This document shows, piece after piece, positions 1-5,641 of a stretch of DNA of 8,033 nt (within the stretch, counting starts at the first letter, position 1; each line of letters starts with the position of its first letter). The notes below the pieces were generated by a model. It was not told the origin of the DNA. It was given only the letters and a program-made list of their open reading frames with translations, and ran no database searches. The translations under genes were made by a program, and so were the position numbers. Source of the stretch: Microcaldota archaeon (GTDB taxonomy: Archaea > Micrarchaeota > Micrarchaeia > Anstonellales > Bilamarchaeaceae); NCBI GenBank assembly GCA_023247345.1, contig JAHFGR010000051.1:1-8033 (forward strand), given 5' to 3'.

Positions 1-647
1 GCCCGAATTTAGTTCTTCCATCCCAAGTTACACAACCCAAATCAGCAACATGGTGCTCGGCATTAGTTAAATCAAACGCAGTAATTGATTCTAATCTTTT
101 AACAAGAGCGCCAATTATCCCGTTGTTTAATGGCCCGATTAAACTAACTGAGATATTATAGTCGCAATTATCTCCTTTTATCTTTAATTTACCTTCTACA
201 ATTGCTGCTACCCGCTCGCTTCCAACACCGCGATCAAAAATGTTTATTAGAATAAGATTAGAAAGTTGTTTTTCTACCTGATCTTTTTTCAAACCTCTGG
301 CTTCAAGCTTTCTTGCACATAATTCTAAAGTAATTTTATGAGTATCAATAACTCGATCGAATTCGATTGCTGCGATTAATGGACTACCTAAAGGTGGGAT
401 TCCGAGAACTGTTGTAACTTCTAAATCAGTATTAAATACTTGACCAATAGTCCTAATTTGATGAACTACATTTGCCTCTGCACCATCGTTACCCCAATCA
501 TGAGCAAAAACAATTGTTGCTTTCTTTCTTGTTTGTTCTTCAACTAATGGTGGTTTTCTAAATGCTTGCACTGCTGCTTTTAATCTATCAATAAATCTTC
601 CATCTTTCGCGCATCCGTAAACCCCTTCCTATCTGTGTGGCTACCAT
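1..647 (-). CDS. Unrecognised protein, C-terminus beyond the window, with a frameshift near its start
   Basis: I do not recognise this protein. A good Shine-Dalgarno site (AGGTGA) precedes an ATG at 647, which opens MVATQIGR. That frame soon stops, while the long open frame (628 to the window edge, about 207 codons) has no ATG, GTG or TTG after its upstream TAG. Removing one G from the GGGG run at 622-625 joins them into a product of at least 215 residues reading MVATQIGR-VYGCAKDGRFIDRLKAAV. The rest looks like a real soluble alpha/beta protein: a hydrophobic strand with AHDWGNDG (near residue 50), a stretch with VLGIPPLGSP, a charged helix, then DRGVGSER and, close to the edge, HHVADLGCVTWDG. 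There are no membrane segments. It is divergent from the HTH-CBS regulator at 747, which could control it. The frameshift may be a sequencing error, a real mutation or, least likely, recoding. Confidence 0.6.
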
Positions 648-653
648 TAACAA

Positions 654-659
654 TCACCT
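654..659 (-). promoter_or_regulatory. Shine-Dalgarno site of the left-end gene
   Basis: The minus strand reads AGGTGA six bases before the ATG at 647. It matches the archaeal 16S anti-Shine-Dalgarno and the sites before 1852, 5584 and 7059. It argues that 647 is the true start even though the frame must shift afterwards. Confidence 0.6.
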
Positions 660-682
660 GTGATACTATTAAAAATATTCCT

Positions 683-694
683 ATATTTATATAT
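683..694. promoter_or_regulatory. Candidate bidirectional TATA region between divergent genes
   Basis: The segment TATTTATATAT is A/T-only. It reads TTTATATA on the plus strand and TATAAATA on the minus strand, both close to the archaeal TATA consensus. Placing transcription starts about 25 bases away gives a minus-strand leader of roughly 10-15 bases holding the AGGTGA site, and a plus-strand leader of about 30 bases to the ATT at 747. Both are plausible. No clear operator palindrome is visible nearby. Confidence 0.4.
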
Positions 695-736
695 TTCTGC
701 AAATTTTATTCTAAATGGAATAATTATTGGTTAACC

Positions 737-742
737 AGGTGG
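737..742 (+). promoter_or_regulatory. Shine-Dalgarno site that points to an ATT start
   Basis: AGGTGG lies four bases upstream of the ATT at 747-749. The spacing resembles that of the carbonic anhydrase-like gene (AGGTGA, four bases, TTG). There is no ATG, GTG or TTG between this site and the helix-turn-helix coding region, so the site decides the start. Confidence 0.55.
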
Positions 743-746
743 TTTT

Positions 747-1307
747 ATTCAATTTGAAATAGACAAAATAGGCGATTCACGAAGAAAATTAAATCTAAAT
801 CAAAAAGAACTTGCTACGCTCGCTGGCGTAAGCCAAAGCTTAATTGCGAAGATAGAGGCAAAGAAGATTGATCCTGCGTACTCAAAAGTAATGGCAATAT
901 TTCACGCAATAGAGGATCAACTAAATATAAAAAAGCATACAAAAAAAGCTGGGGAGATAATGACAAAAAACATTATTTTTATTAAACCTGATGACAAGCT
1001 AGATAAGATAATGAAGATAATGCGCGAGAATGGGATTTCACAGCTTCCAGTTACTAGGGATGGCAAACCAATAGGCAGTGTAAGTGATGATGAATTCGTA
1101 GACTGGATAACCAAGTATGGAGATAAAATATCAAAAGTTTCTGTACGTGAAGTTATGGAAGAGAGCTTTCCAATAATTCCTGAAAGTTCTGATATAGAAG
1201 TTGTCATAGAGATGTTAAAATTCTATAAAGCGCTTCTGGTAAAAAAAGATGGCGAGATCGCTGGCATAATTACTAAAAGCGATTTGATAAAGGCTATGCG
1301 GTCATAA
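747..1307 (+). CDS. HTH transcriptional regulator with paired CBS domains, ATT start
   Basis: A 186-residue protein matching the archaeal family of predicted regulators with an N-terminal Xre-type helix-turn-helix and a C-terminal CBS pair (COG3620-like). Residues about 5-60 form the HTH; the core reads NQKELATLAGVSQSLIAKIE, with the recognition helix at SQSLIAKIE. CBS1 spans about 68-122 (EIMTKN, then GISQLPVTRDGKPIG). CBS2 spans about 131-186 (VREVMEE to GIITKSDLIKAM). CBS pairs usually bind adenosine nucleotides, so DNA binding may respond to energy or cofactor state; the ligand cannot be read from sequence. An in-frame TAA at 732-734 and the lack of ATG, GTG or TTG leave ATT at 747 as the only sensible start, supported by AGGTGG upstream. 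Starting at the ATG at 891 would delete the HTH. It is divergent from the left-end gene and convergent with the carbonic anhydrase-like gene, 26 bases apart. Confidence 0.85.
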   Translation: MQFEIDKIGDSRRKLNLNQKELATLAGVSQSLIAKIEAKKIDPAYSKVMAIFHAIEDQLNIKKHTKKAGEIMTKNIIFIKPDDKLDKIMKIMRENGISQLPVTRDGKPIGSVSDDEFVDWITKYGDKISKVSVREVMEESFPIIPESSDIEVVIEMLKFYKALLVKKDGEIAGIITKSDLIKAMRS

Positions 1308-1333
1308 CAGATTTAATGCTCAAAACATACAAC

Positions 1334-1852
1334 TCAATGTCTTCCAAAATACTTCTTATAATCTTCATTATGCGCAACGTATATTTCAACGTTTCTTTTT
1401 ATTCTCTTGATATGCTCTTCATTAGTTTGTTTAACTACCTTTCCTGGCACGCCAATAACAATGGAATTATCTGGAATTTTGGTTCCTTCAGTAATGACAC
1501 TTCCAGCACCGATTATGCAATTTTTGCCAACTTCTGCACCGCTTAATACAATCGCACCCATACCAATTATGCAATTTTTATCTATCTTGCATGCATGTAT
1601 AACTGCGCTATGCCCAATAACAACATCATCTGCGATTATTGCTGGATAAAAGTCATCAACATGAACAACAGTATTGTCCTGCACACTCACATTTTTTCCA
1701 ATTTTAATATAATTCTGGTCAGCGCGAATAGTTGTACTGAACCAAACGCTCGAATTAGTATCGATTTCCACATTTCCGATAATGTCAGCTGATGGTGCAA
1801 TAAAACAGCTTTCGTGAATTTTTGGATGCTTGTCTTTGTACCGATAGAGCAA
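1334..1852 (-). CDS. Gamma-class carbonic anhydrase family protein (left-handed beta-helix)
   Basis: A 172-residue hexapeptide-repeat protein of the gamma-carbonic anhydrase/ferripyochelin-binding family, near the usual length of 170-180. Repeats with the [IV]-G-x pattern (IGNVEID, IGKNVSV, IGMGAIV, IGAGSVI, IGVPGKV) build the left-handed beta-helix, followed by a C-terminal helix from about 144. The three zinc ligands of the Methanosarcina Cam enzyme are all present as His64 (TVVH), His81 (VIGH) and His86 (VIH); the conserved Arg43, Gln58 and Asp60 are there too. Cam's extra acidic loop is missing, as in CamH-type members, so CO2 hydration is possible but not proven. The TTG start at 1852 is supported by AGGTGA four bases upstream. 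It is the last gene after ligase and lipoprotein, 18 bases beyond the lipoprotein stop, so probably co-transcribed. Confidence 0.88.
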   Translation of the reverse strand: MLYRYKDKHPKIHESCFIAPSADIIGNVEIDTNSSVWFSTTIRADQNYIKIGKNVSVQDNTVVHVDDFYPAIIADDVVIGHSAVIHACKIDKNCIIGMGAIVLSGAEVGKNCIIGAGSVITEGTKIPDNSIVIGVPGKVVKQTNEEHIKRIKRNVEIYVAHNEDYKKYFGRH

Positions 1853-1856
1853 AAAA

Positions 1857-1862
1857 TCACCT
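1857..1862 (-). promoter_or_regulatory. Shine-Dalgarno site for a TTG start
   Basis: AGGTGA on the minus strand lies four bases before the TTG at 1852. No ATG is available nearby, and the family N-terminus begins here, so the site fixes TTG as start. Confidence 0.6.
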
Positions 1863-1870
1863 AATAAAAA

Positions 1871-2242
1871 TTAGCAAAATTTAATGGATTTGAATTTATC
1901 TATCATTGTTCCTGTGCAATAAATACATAAATAAGATGTATCACCACTATGCGCAGCTGAAATTATCACGCCTTGGGGTATTTTACAAGAAGCAGAAAGT
2001 CCCTTTACTGAATCTGGAGCTTCAATACGCATATCAATCTTGCAATTGTCGCCTTCAGGCCCAATAATTCTTTCAGCCATGATAACCGCACCATTATCTA
2101 GCTTCCCAAATGCGGGTGTACATGATCCTTCAGCCGGTGATAAACATTCTTGATAAGCATAGCCACAATCTTTTGCTTCTGGTTGGCTATTTATGCATCC
2201 GGCAATTACGAAACCGATAAGAATTAAGTATATAAATTTCAT
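1871..2242 (-). CDS. Small cysteine-rich secreted lipoprotein of unknown function
   Basis: I do not recognise a family. From the ATG at 2242 the product is 123 residues: a lysine, a hydrophobic stretch (FIYLILIGFVIA) and a lipobox IAGC with Cys16 as the predicted lipid-modified residue, so it should be anchored outside the membrane. The mature part has eight further cysteines (26, 33, 41, 67, 86, 106, 109 and the final residue 123), an even number that would suit four disulfides or metal binding; Cys106 and Cys109 form a CIYC motif. An in-frame TTG at 2257 would add five residues, but the ATG gives a cleaner signal peptide and sits about 23 bases from an AATAAATA box with no Shine-Dalgarno site, as expected of a leaderless gene. 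It follows the ligase stop by 25 bases and precedes the carbonic anhydrase-like gene. Confidence 0.75.
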   Translation of the reverse strand: MKFIYLILIGFVIAGCINSQPEAKDCGYAYQECLSPAEGSCTPAFGKLDNGAVIMAERIIGPEGDNCKIDMRIEAPDSVKGLSASCKIPQGVIISAAHSGDTSYLCIYCTGTMIDKFKSIKFC

Positions 2243-2260
2243 AACTATTCTAAACAAATA

Positions 2261-2269
2261 ATATTTATT
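2261..2269 (-). promoter_or_regulatory. Candidate TATA box of the lipoprotein gene
   Basis: The minus strand reads AATAAATAT, centred about 23 bases before the ATG at 2242 and overlapping the ligase stop codon. It is nearly the same box at nearly the same distance as before the ligase gene, so the lipoprotein and the gene after it may have their own leaderless promoter in addition to ligase read-through. Confidence 0.4.
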
Positions 2270-3989
2270 AATGTTGGTTTTGCCTCTCGAAAAGAATTAT
2301 AACCTCTTCGACAGTAGTTATCTCATTAATACTTTTGTCTGACCTCATTTTTAACATTCTTGGAAAACGTAAAGCATAACCCCTGCCATCTCGCTCTCCG
2401 CATGTGTGAGTTGGCGAAAGAGTTATCTCATCAAAAGCAATTTCTACAACATATTTTGGTTCGACCCAAAAATCCGGTTCCATTTTATAATCAAGACTAG
2501 ATGGTGGCGATTCTGTTTTTATCTTTTCAAGCATTTCCTGGATAGAACGCATCTCATCCTCACTATAACCCGAGCCTATACGTGCAACAGTTTCAAGTTT
2601 ACGTTTATCCTCATTATAAACTGCTGCAAGCAAGCCACCAAATTCAAATTCTGCACGCGCACCACGTCCAAGATAGTACCCAACTATAATCGCATCAATA
2701 GTATCAACTGATTTACCATAAGATTTTTTCAATTTTATCCATGCGAACTTGCGCTTGCCAGCAGTATAAGGAGCGTTAAGATCTTTTGCCATTATGCCCT
2801 CTAATCCTTCTTTTAAAGATTCTTTAAATTGCATATCCAGTTCTTTTGCAGTCTTCACAAGTTTTCTATTGCTAAGTTTAAGAAGCCCAAGCGGAAATAT
2901 TTTTTCCATTCTTTTTCTTCTTTCATTATAGGGAGTTTCTGTCAAATCTTTACCATCTAAATATAAAATATCAAAACAAAAAACATTTAGCGGCAGTTCT
3001 TTGCTTGCTTTATCTACACCGTGCTTTCGCTTGCGCTGTATTGTCTGTTGGAAAGAATAATACTTGTTTTCTTTTTCATTATATGCAAGTGCTTCACCTT
3101 CAAAAATGATTTCTTTTGCCTTAAGCTTACTTACAGCTTCGACAACTTCTGGAAACATGTGAGTCATTTTTTCCAATTTACGGGAATAGAATTCTACTTC
3201 GCTTCCTCGTTTGTGTATCTGCAATCTAAACCCATCAAATTTAAATTCGCATGCGCATTCACCAATTTTCTCAATTATTACTTCTGGCGTACTTAATCGT
3301 TCGGCAAGCGCTGGCTGTAATGGCTTAAATGGCTGAACACTAAATTTGGATATTTTATCTGGAAATTCGAAGAAAATTTTTGCCACGTAACCAAGATCAC
3401 TACAAACATTGTATGCGCGTTCGAGCTCTGCGCGAAGGCTTTTATCTCCTGTTTTTGAAAAACTCAGCGCATCTAATATTGTTGGGTCACCAACACCTAA
3501 GCGCAGCCTACCAAGTACAAATCTAACGATGAATCTTGCTTCTGCAGGAGAGGAATTGTTTAGCAACTCAGTAAGGTATTTTACCTTAAGGTCTTGCGAA
3601 CCAGCGCCACCTGTTTTTGCAATTTTTAAAAGAGATTTGTAAACAAAATTAACATCCATTTCCGCACTGCTAAGTGATTGTTGCTTTCTTTTGGACATTA
3701 CTTCTTCTACAGTTAAGCCAAGGTCTCCGGATTTTTTATAATGATTTTCTATTTGTTCTTTTGGATAGCCGCTTACTGCAGCTATCGCGCGTATTGCGAA
3801 TTGCTCACCCATACCTAGGTCAATGCCTTCATAAGGAGGAGCAAGTATCCCTTGCGTTAAATAAATTAGTTTATCGATGTCGCTAGCGCTTGTTTTTTTA
3901 AATAACTCTGCAAGGATGTCTGTCATCTCTAGTCTACCAGAGCGTTTTTCAATTTCTAAAAATACCTCTGCTACGGCTCTAAAATTCAT
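2268..3989 (-). CDS. lig: ATP-dependent DNA ligase (archaeal Lig1 type)
   Basis: A 573-residue ligase that seals nicks, as in Okazaki-fragment joining and repair, using ATP (some archaeal members also accept ADP or NAD). The length is normal for archaeal enzymes. The N-terminal DNA-binding helical domain covers about 1-215 (conserved FIVRFVLGRLRLGVGD at 153-168). Motif I is EFKFDGFR with adenylated Lys250; motif III is EFYSRKLEKMTHMFPE (266-281); FEGEA (296-300) carries a conserved acid; motif IIIa is FCFDILYLDG (337-346); motif IV is EGLEGIMAK (394-402); motif V is WIKLKK (417-422) with Lys419 and Lys421. The OB-fold domain follows, ending with the RFPRMLKMRSDK region (541-552). All nucleotidyltransferase motifs are intact. 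The ATG at 3989 lacks a Shine-Dalgarno site but has a TATA-like box about 25 bases upstream, so it is probably leaderless. It is first in a run with the lipoprotein and carbonic anhydrase-like genes. Confidence 0.97.
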   Translation of the reverse strand: MNFRAVAEVFLEIEKRSGRLEMTDILAELFKKTSASDIDKLIYLTQGILAPPYEGIDLGMGEQFAIRAIAAVSGYPKEQIENHYKKSGDLGLTVEEVMSKRKQQSLSSAEMDVNFVYKSLLKIAKTGGAGSQDLKVKYLTELLNNSSPAEARFIVRFVLGRLRLGVGDPTILDALSFSKTGDKSLRAELERAYNVCSDLGYVAKIFFEFPDKISKFSVQPFKPLQPALAERLSTPEVIIEKIGECACEFKFDGFRLQIHKRGSEVEFYSRKLEKMTHMFPEVVEAVSKLKAKEIIFEGEALAYNEKENKYYSFQQTIQRKRKHGVDKASKELPLNVFCFDILYLDGKDLTETPYNERRKRMEKIFPLGLLKLSNRKLVKTAKELDMQFKESLKEGLEGIMAKDLNAPYTAGKRKFAWIKLKKSYGKSVDTIDAIIVGYYLGRGARAEFEFGGLLAAVYNEDKRKLETVARIGSGYSEDEMRSIQEMLEKIKTESPPSSLDYKMEPDFWVEPKYVVEIAFDEITLSPTHTCGERDGRGYALRFPRMLKMRSDKSINEITTVEEVIILFERQNQH

Positions 3990-4009
3990 GAACTAGATGG
4001 GAAGTAAAG

Positions 4010-4018
4010 TTATTTATT
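4010..4018 (-). promoter_or_regulatory. Candidate TATA box of the ligase gene
   Basis: The minus strand reads AATAAATAA, centred 25 bases before the ligase ATG. This is the archaeal TATA-to-transcription-start distance. No Shine-Dalgarno sequence lies between the box and the ATG, so transcription probably begins at or next to the start codon. Confidence 0.5.
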
Positions 4019-4030
4019 GATTAACTTTTA

Positions 4031-4045
4031 AAAGAAAAGGAAAAA
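4031..4045 (-). terminator. T-rich archaeal terminator after the translin-cyclase-acylphosphatase operon
   Basis: The minus strand is almost pure pyrimidine (TTTTTCCTTTTCTTT) directly after the TAA at 4046. Archaeal RNA polymerase commonly stops at such T-rich tracts without a hairpin. It lies just upstream of the ligase TATA box, so it would separate the two transcription units. Confidence 0.45.
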
Positions 4046-4144
4046 TTAAACTTTTACTCTGCTACCGTCAGGAAGATATTTATATGTCTCGCCTGCTTTT
4101 TCGTCAGCAGTTTGTTTATTTCCTACTGAACCTGCGCTTCGTGT
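4046..4144 (-). pseudogene. Short open stretch without a start codon; possible remnant of a small gene
   Basis: After the acylphosphatase stop, a 32-codon open frame on the minus strand contains QTADEKAGETYKYLPDG and ends SRVKV before a TAA. Its composition is protein-like (charged, with a YKYLPDGS turn) and it ends exactly at a T-rich terminator, but it has no ATG, GTG or TTG; the upstream in-frame codon is TAA. Dropping one GC from the GCGC at 4134-4137 would connect it to an adjacent frame reading LVKHEAGSVGNK, also without a usual start. So it may be the tail of a decayed small gene, a small gene with an unusual start, or chance. I do not recognise the peptide. Confidence 0.25.
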
Positions 4145-4148
4145 TTAA

Positions 4149-4427
4149 CTAATGTCTGATTATAAAATTCCTAAATTCTCCAGTAAAATCATACCAGTCA
4201 CATTGTATCTGATCTACTTTAGCGCCTTTTGGACCCTTAGCACACCATTCTAAAAATTTTTCCAATTTTTCTTTTTCGCCTTCTGCTAGGATTTCTACAC
4301 TTTCGCTATCCTCTCCGTTTTTTACCCAGCCAGTTAGGTTAAGTTCGCTTGCTAGATCACATGTAGTAGCGCGAAAGAAAACACCCTGGACTATGCCATT
4401 AATAGTAATATGTAAACGAGATTTCAT
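4149..4427 (-). CDS. acyP: Acylphosphatase
   Basis: A 92-residue cytoplasmic enzyme of typical length that hydrolyses acyl phosphates such as carbamoyl phosphate or 1,3-bisphosphoglycerate. The phosphate-binding signature is GIVQGVFFR at residues 11-19, with catalytic Arg19. The second signature is GWVKNGEDSESVEI at 33-46, with catalytic Asn37. Family consensus around the loop is GVGFR, so Phe17 in place of Gly is a small deviation. The ATG follows the cyclase TAA with no gap, and only a weak GGAG lies about 11 bases upstream, so translation is probably coupled to the cyclase. It is the last clear gene of the translin operon. The physiological substrate of archaeal acylphosphatases is unsettled. 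Confidence 0.93.
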   Translation of the reverse strand: MKSRLHITINGIVQGVFFRATTCDLASELNLTGWVKNGEDSESVEILAEGEKEKLEKFLEWCAKGPKGAKVDQIQCDWYDFTGEFRNFIIRH

Positions 4428-5042
4428 TTAATCAGCAACTCCAATTACTCGACAAGGCGCCCCGTCTGCATTTTGAACTTTTAACGGAGCAATAGTGCAC
4501 TTAAATCTTTTGCCTGCAACCTCGGATAAATTATAGAGGTTCTCAACAATGGGTATGCCCTTTCCCAAAAATATATAATGAATTTTATAAGGTGATTTGT
4601 CTGGCGAAGGTGAATCAATGCCAAAAATTTTTATTTTCTTTTCTGCTAATTGCTCAGCAGATTTTTCAGATATGACAGGATAGTCAGCAAAGTAATCATC
4701 GGCTAAATATTTTTCGCTATGGCCAGAGTAGAGAAAAACAAAATCATCTTTTTTTATTTTTGCAAGGTCGGTTTTTGATAATTTTATTTCTTTTTGTCCA
4801 CTACAGTTGAAAACAATCGCTTCTCCGATAAAGTAAGAAATCTCAAAATCGCTTAATTTTTTTCCATTTTTTATGCAATGATATGGCGCATCGATATGCG
4901 TACCAGTATGCGTTGGAAAGGTAAGTAGCAGTTCATTAAACCCATCTCTGTCAATATTCAAAACAGAAGAAATTTTTGGTTTAGGAACACCAGGATAAAC
5001 TGGCGCTTTTTCATCTAATGGAATAGTTAAATCAAATATCAA
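4428..5042 (-). CDS. Cyclase-family metallohydrolase (kynurenine formamidase-like fold)
   Basis: A 204-residue member of the cyclase/arylformamidase family (Pfam Cyclase), usual length 200-220. The N-terminus MIFDLTIPLDEKAPVYPG matches the family opening. The metal-binding signature HTGTHIDAPYH occupies residues 45-55, giving His45, His49, Asp51 and His55. Later family landmarks are LYSGHSEKY (104-112), GIDSPSPD (141-148), a Glu in IPIVENL (163-169), and the closing APLKVQNADGAPCRVIG (185-201). Members hydrolyse N-formylkynurenine, isatin or other cyclic amides; no tryptophan-catabolism genes are nearby, so the substrate is unknown. The start is TTG, and TTGA is shared with the stop of the translin gene upstream, which implies translational coupling. 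It abuts the acylphosphatase gene downstream. Confidence 0.9.
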   Translation of the reverse strand: MIFDLTIPLDEKAPVYPGVPKPKISSVLNIDRDGFNELLLTFPTHTGTHIDAPYHCIKNGKKLSDFEISYFIGEAIVFNCSGQKEIKLSKTDLAKIKKDDFVFLYSGHSEKYLADDYFADYPVISEKSAEQLAEKKIKIFGIDSPSPDKSPYKIHYIFLGKGIPIVENLYNLSEVAGKRFKCTIAPLKVQNADGAPCRVIGVAD

Positions 5043-5584
5043 AGTAGCTCGCCTCTTGCTTGCTCGATCTGAATTCTGGCGATGTCCTGCTTTCTTCTAA
5101 ACTCTGGCAACACTGAATTGCTAAATCTCAGTGGCAAAAGCGCATCGTAGATGTCTTCCATCATTTTGAAATACTGCTCTGCTAATTTTTTATCCCCTTT
5201 GCGCAATGCTTCATACATCTCACGCTTAAGCTCGCCAGTTGCATCGAGCAATCCATTCAGATAAGCGATCTCATTAATGCCCAAATCTTTAAAACTCGGA
5301 ATTTTTTTAGTTTCCACTGCGCTAAGAACAATCTTTGCTTCTGCATATTCTTGCAAAATATGATTTAGTTGCTCGGGAAATTCTCCAGCAATTTTTTCAA
5401 TTGCACTAAGCTCGCTTTCCGCAGCTTTTAAGTGTTTTTTTGCTTCTTGCATGTCCTTAGCATGAATTGCCTTAATCGCATTGCTGCAACTACGCACGAT
5501 TTCACGATTTTTAACATGTACTTTGTCGAACTGATCTTCCTTTTTCATAAGAATTTTTTCAATTTCATCTATACCCAAGTCCAT
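5039..5584 (-). CDS. Translin/Trax-family protein, predicted RNase
   Basis: A 181-residue all-helical protein of the translin family, whose members form octameric shells that bind and cut RNA; eukaryotic translin-Trax (C3PO) degrades small-RNA passenger strands and tRNA fragments. Family landmarks are LQEYAEA at 77-83, the helix YLNGLLDATGELKRE at 108-122, and the C-terminal helix FRRKQDIARIQIEQARGEL at 162-180. The four acidic residues that make Trax catalytic align with Glu79 and Glu82 (QEYxEA) and Asp114 and Glu118 (DxTGE), so unlike translin proper this protein looks active. Archaeal members are thought to work as homo-oligomers. ATG at 5584 is preceded by AGGTG five bases upstream. It leads an operon and overlaps the cyclase gene by four bases. 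The family call is from recognisable motifs; RNase activity is inferred. Confidence 0.85.
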   Translation of the reverse strand: MDLGIDEIEKILMKKEDQFDKVHVKNREIVRSCSNAIKAIHAKDMQEAKKHLKAAESELSAIEKIAGEFPEQLNHILQEYAEAKIVLSAVETKKIPSFKDLGINEIAYLNGLLDATGELKREMYEALRKGDKKLAEQYFKMMEDIYDALLPLRFSNSVLPEFRRKQDIARIQIEQARGELL

Positions 5585-5589
5585 AAGAA

Positions 5590-5594
5590 CACCT
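5590..5594 (-). promoter_or_regulatory. Shine-Dalgarno site of the translin gene
   Basis: AGGTG on the minus strand lies five bases before the ATG at 5584, the same core and spacing class as the other Shine-Dalgarno genes here. Confidence 0.6.
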
Positions 5595-5610
5595 TTTTTA
5601 ATTTAATCAA

Positions 5611-5623
5611 ATAATCTATATTA
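5611..5623. promoter_or_regulatory. Candidate shared TATA region between translin and UMP kinase
   Basis: In the 57-base divergent gap, ATAATCTATATTA is the only strong TATA-like stretch. On the plus strand it is centred about 24 bases before the kinase ATG. On the minus strand it would start transcription just upstream of the translin AGGTG. Two polymerases probably cannot use it at once, so the two units may compete. Confidence 0.4.
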
Positions 5624-5641
5624 GTAAAAAGGGGTTTTAAA

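Noticed and set aside
891..1307. CBS-pair protein starting at the ATG at 891
   Set aside because: The same frame is open upstream to 735 and encodes a clear helix-turn-helix continuous with the CBS domains, so this ATG is internal.
1508..1580. Imperfect direct repeat containing ATTATGCAATTTTT
   Set aside because: It encodes the repeated NCIIG turns of the beta-helix (residues 93-97 and 111-115); it is protein repeat structure, not a DNA element.
1316..1792. Plus-strand open frames opposite the carbonic anhydrase-like gene
   Set aside because: They are antisense to a gene with intact zinc ligands and hexapeptide repeats; their products are low-complexity shadows with no domain pattern.
2243..2257. 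TTG at 2257 as the lipoprotein start
   Set aside because: It adds five residues before a normal lipoprotein signal, has no Shine-Dalgarno site and fits the TATA spacing less well than the ATG at 2242.
2406..3886. Plus-strand open frames inside the ligase gene
   Set aside because: Shadows of the ligase, which has all catalytic motifs in the minus frame; products rich in Phe, Cys and Ile without known features.
4428..5042. Naming the cyclase-family protein kynurenine formamidase
   Set aside because: Only the general metal-binding signature is seen, no tryptophan-degradation genes are near, and the family has several substrates.
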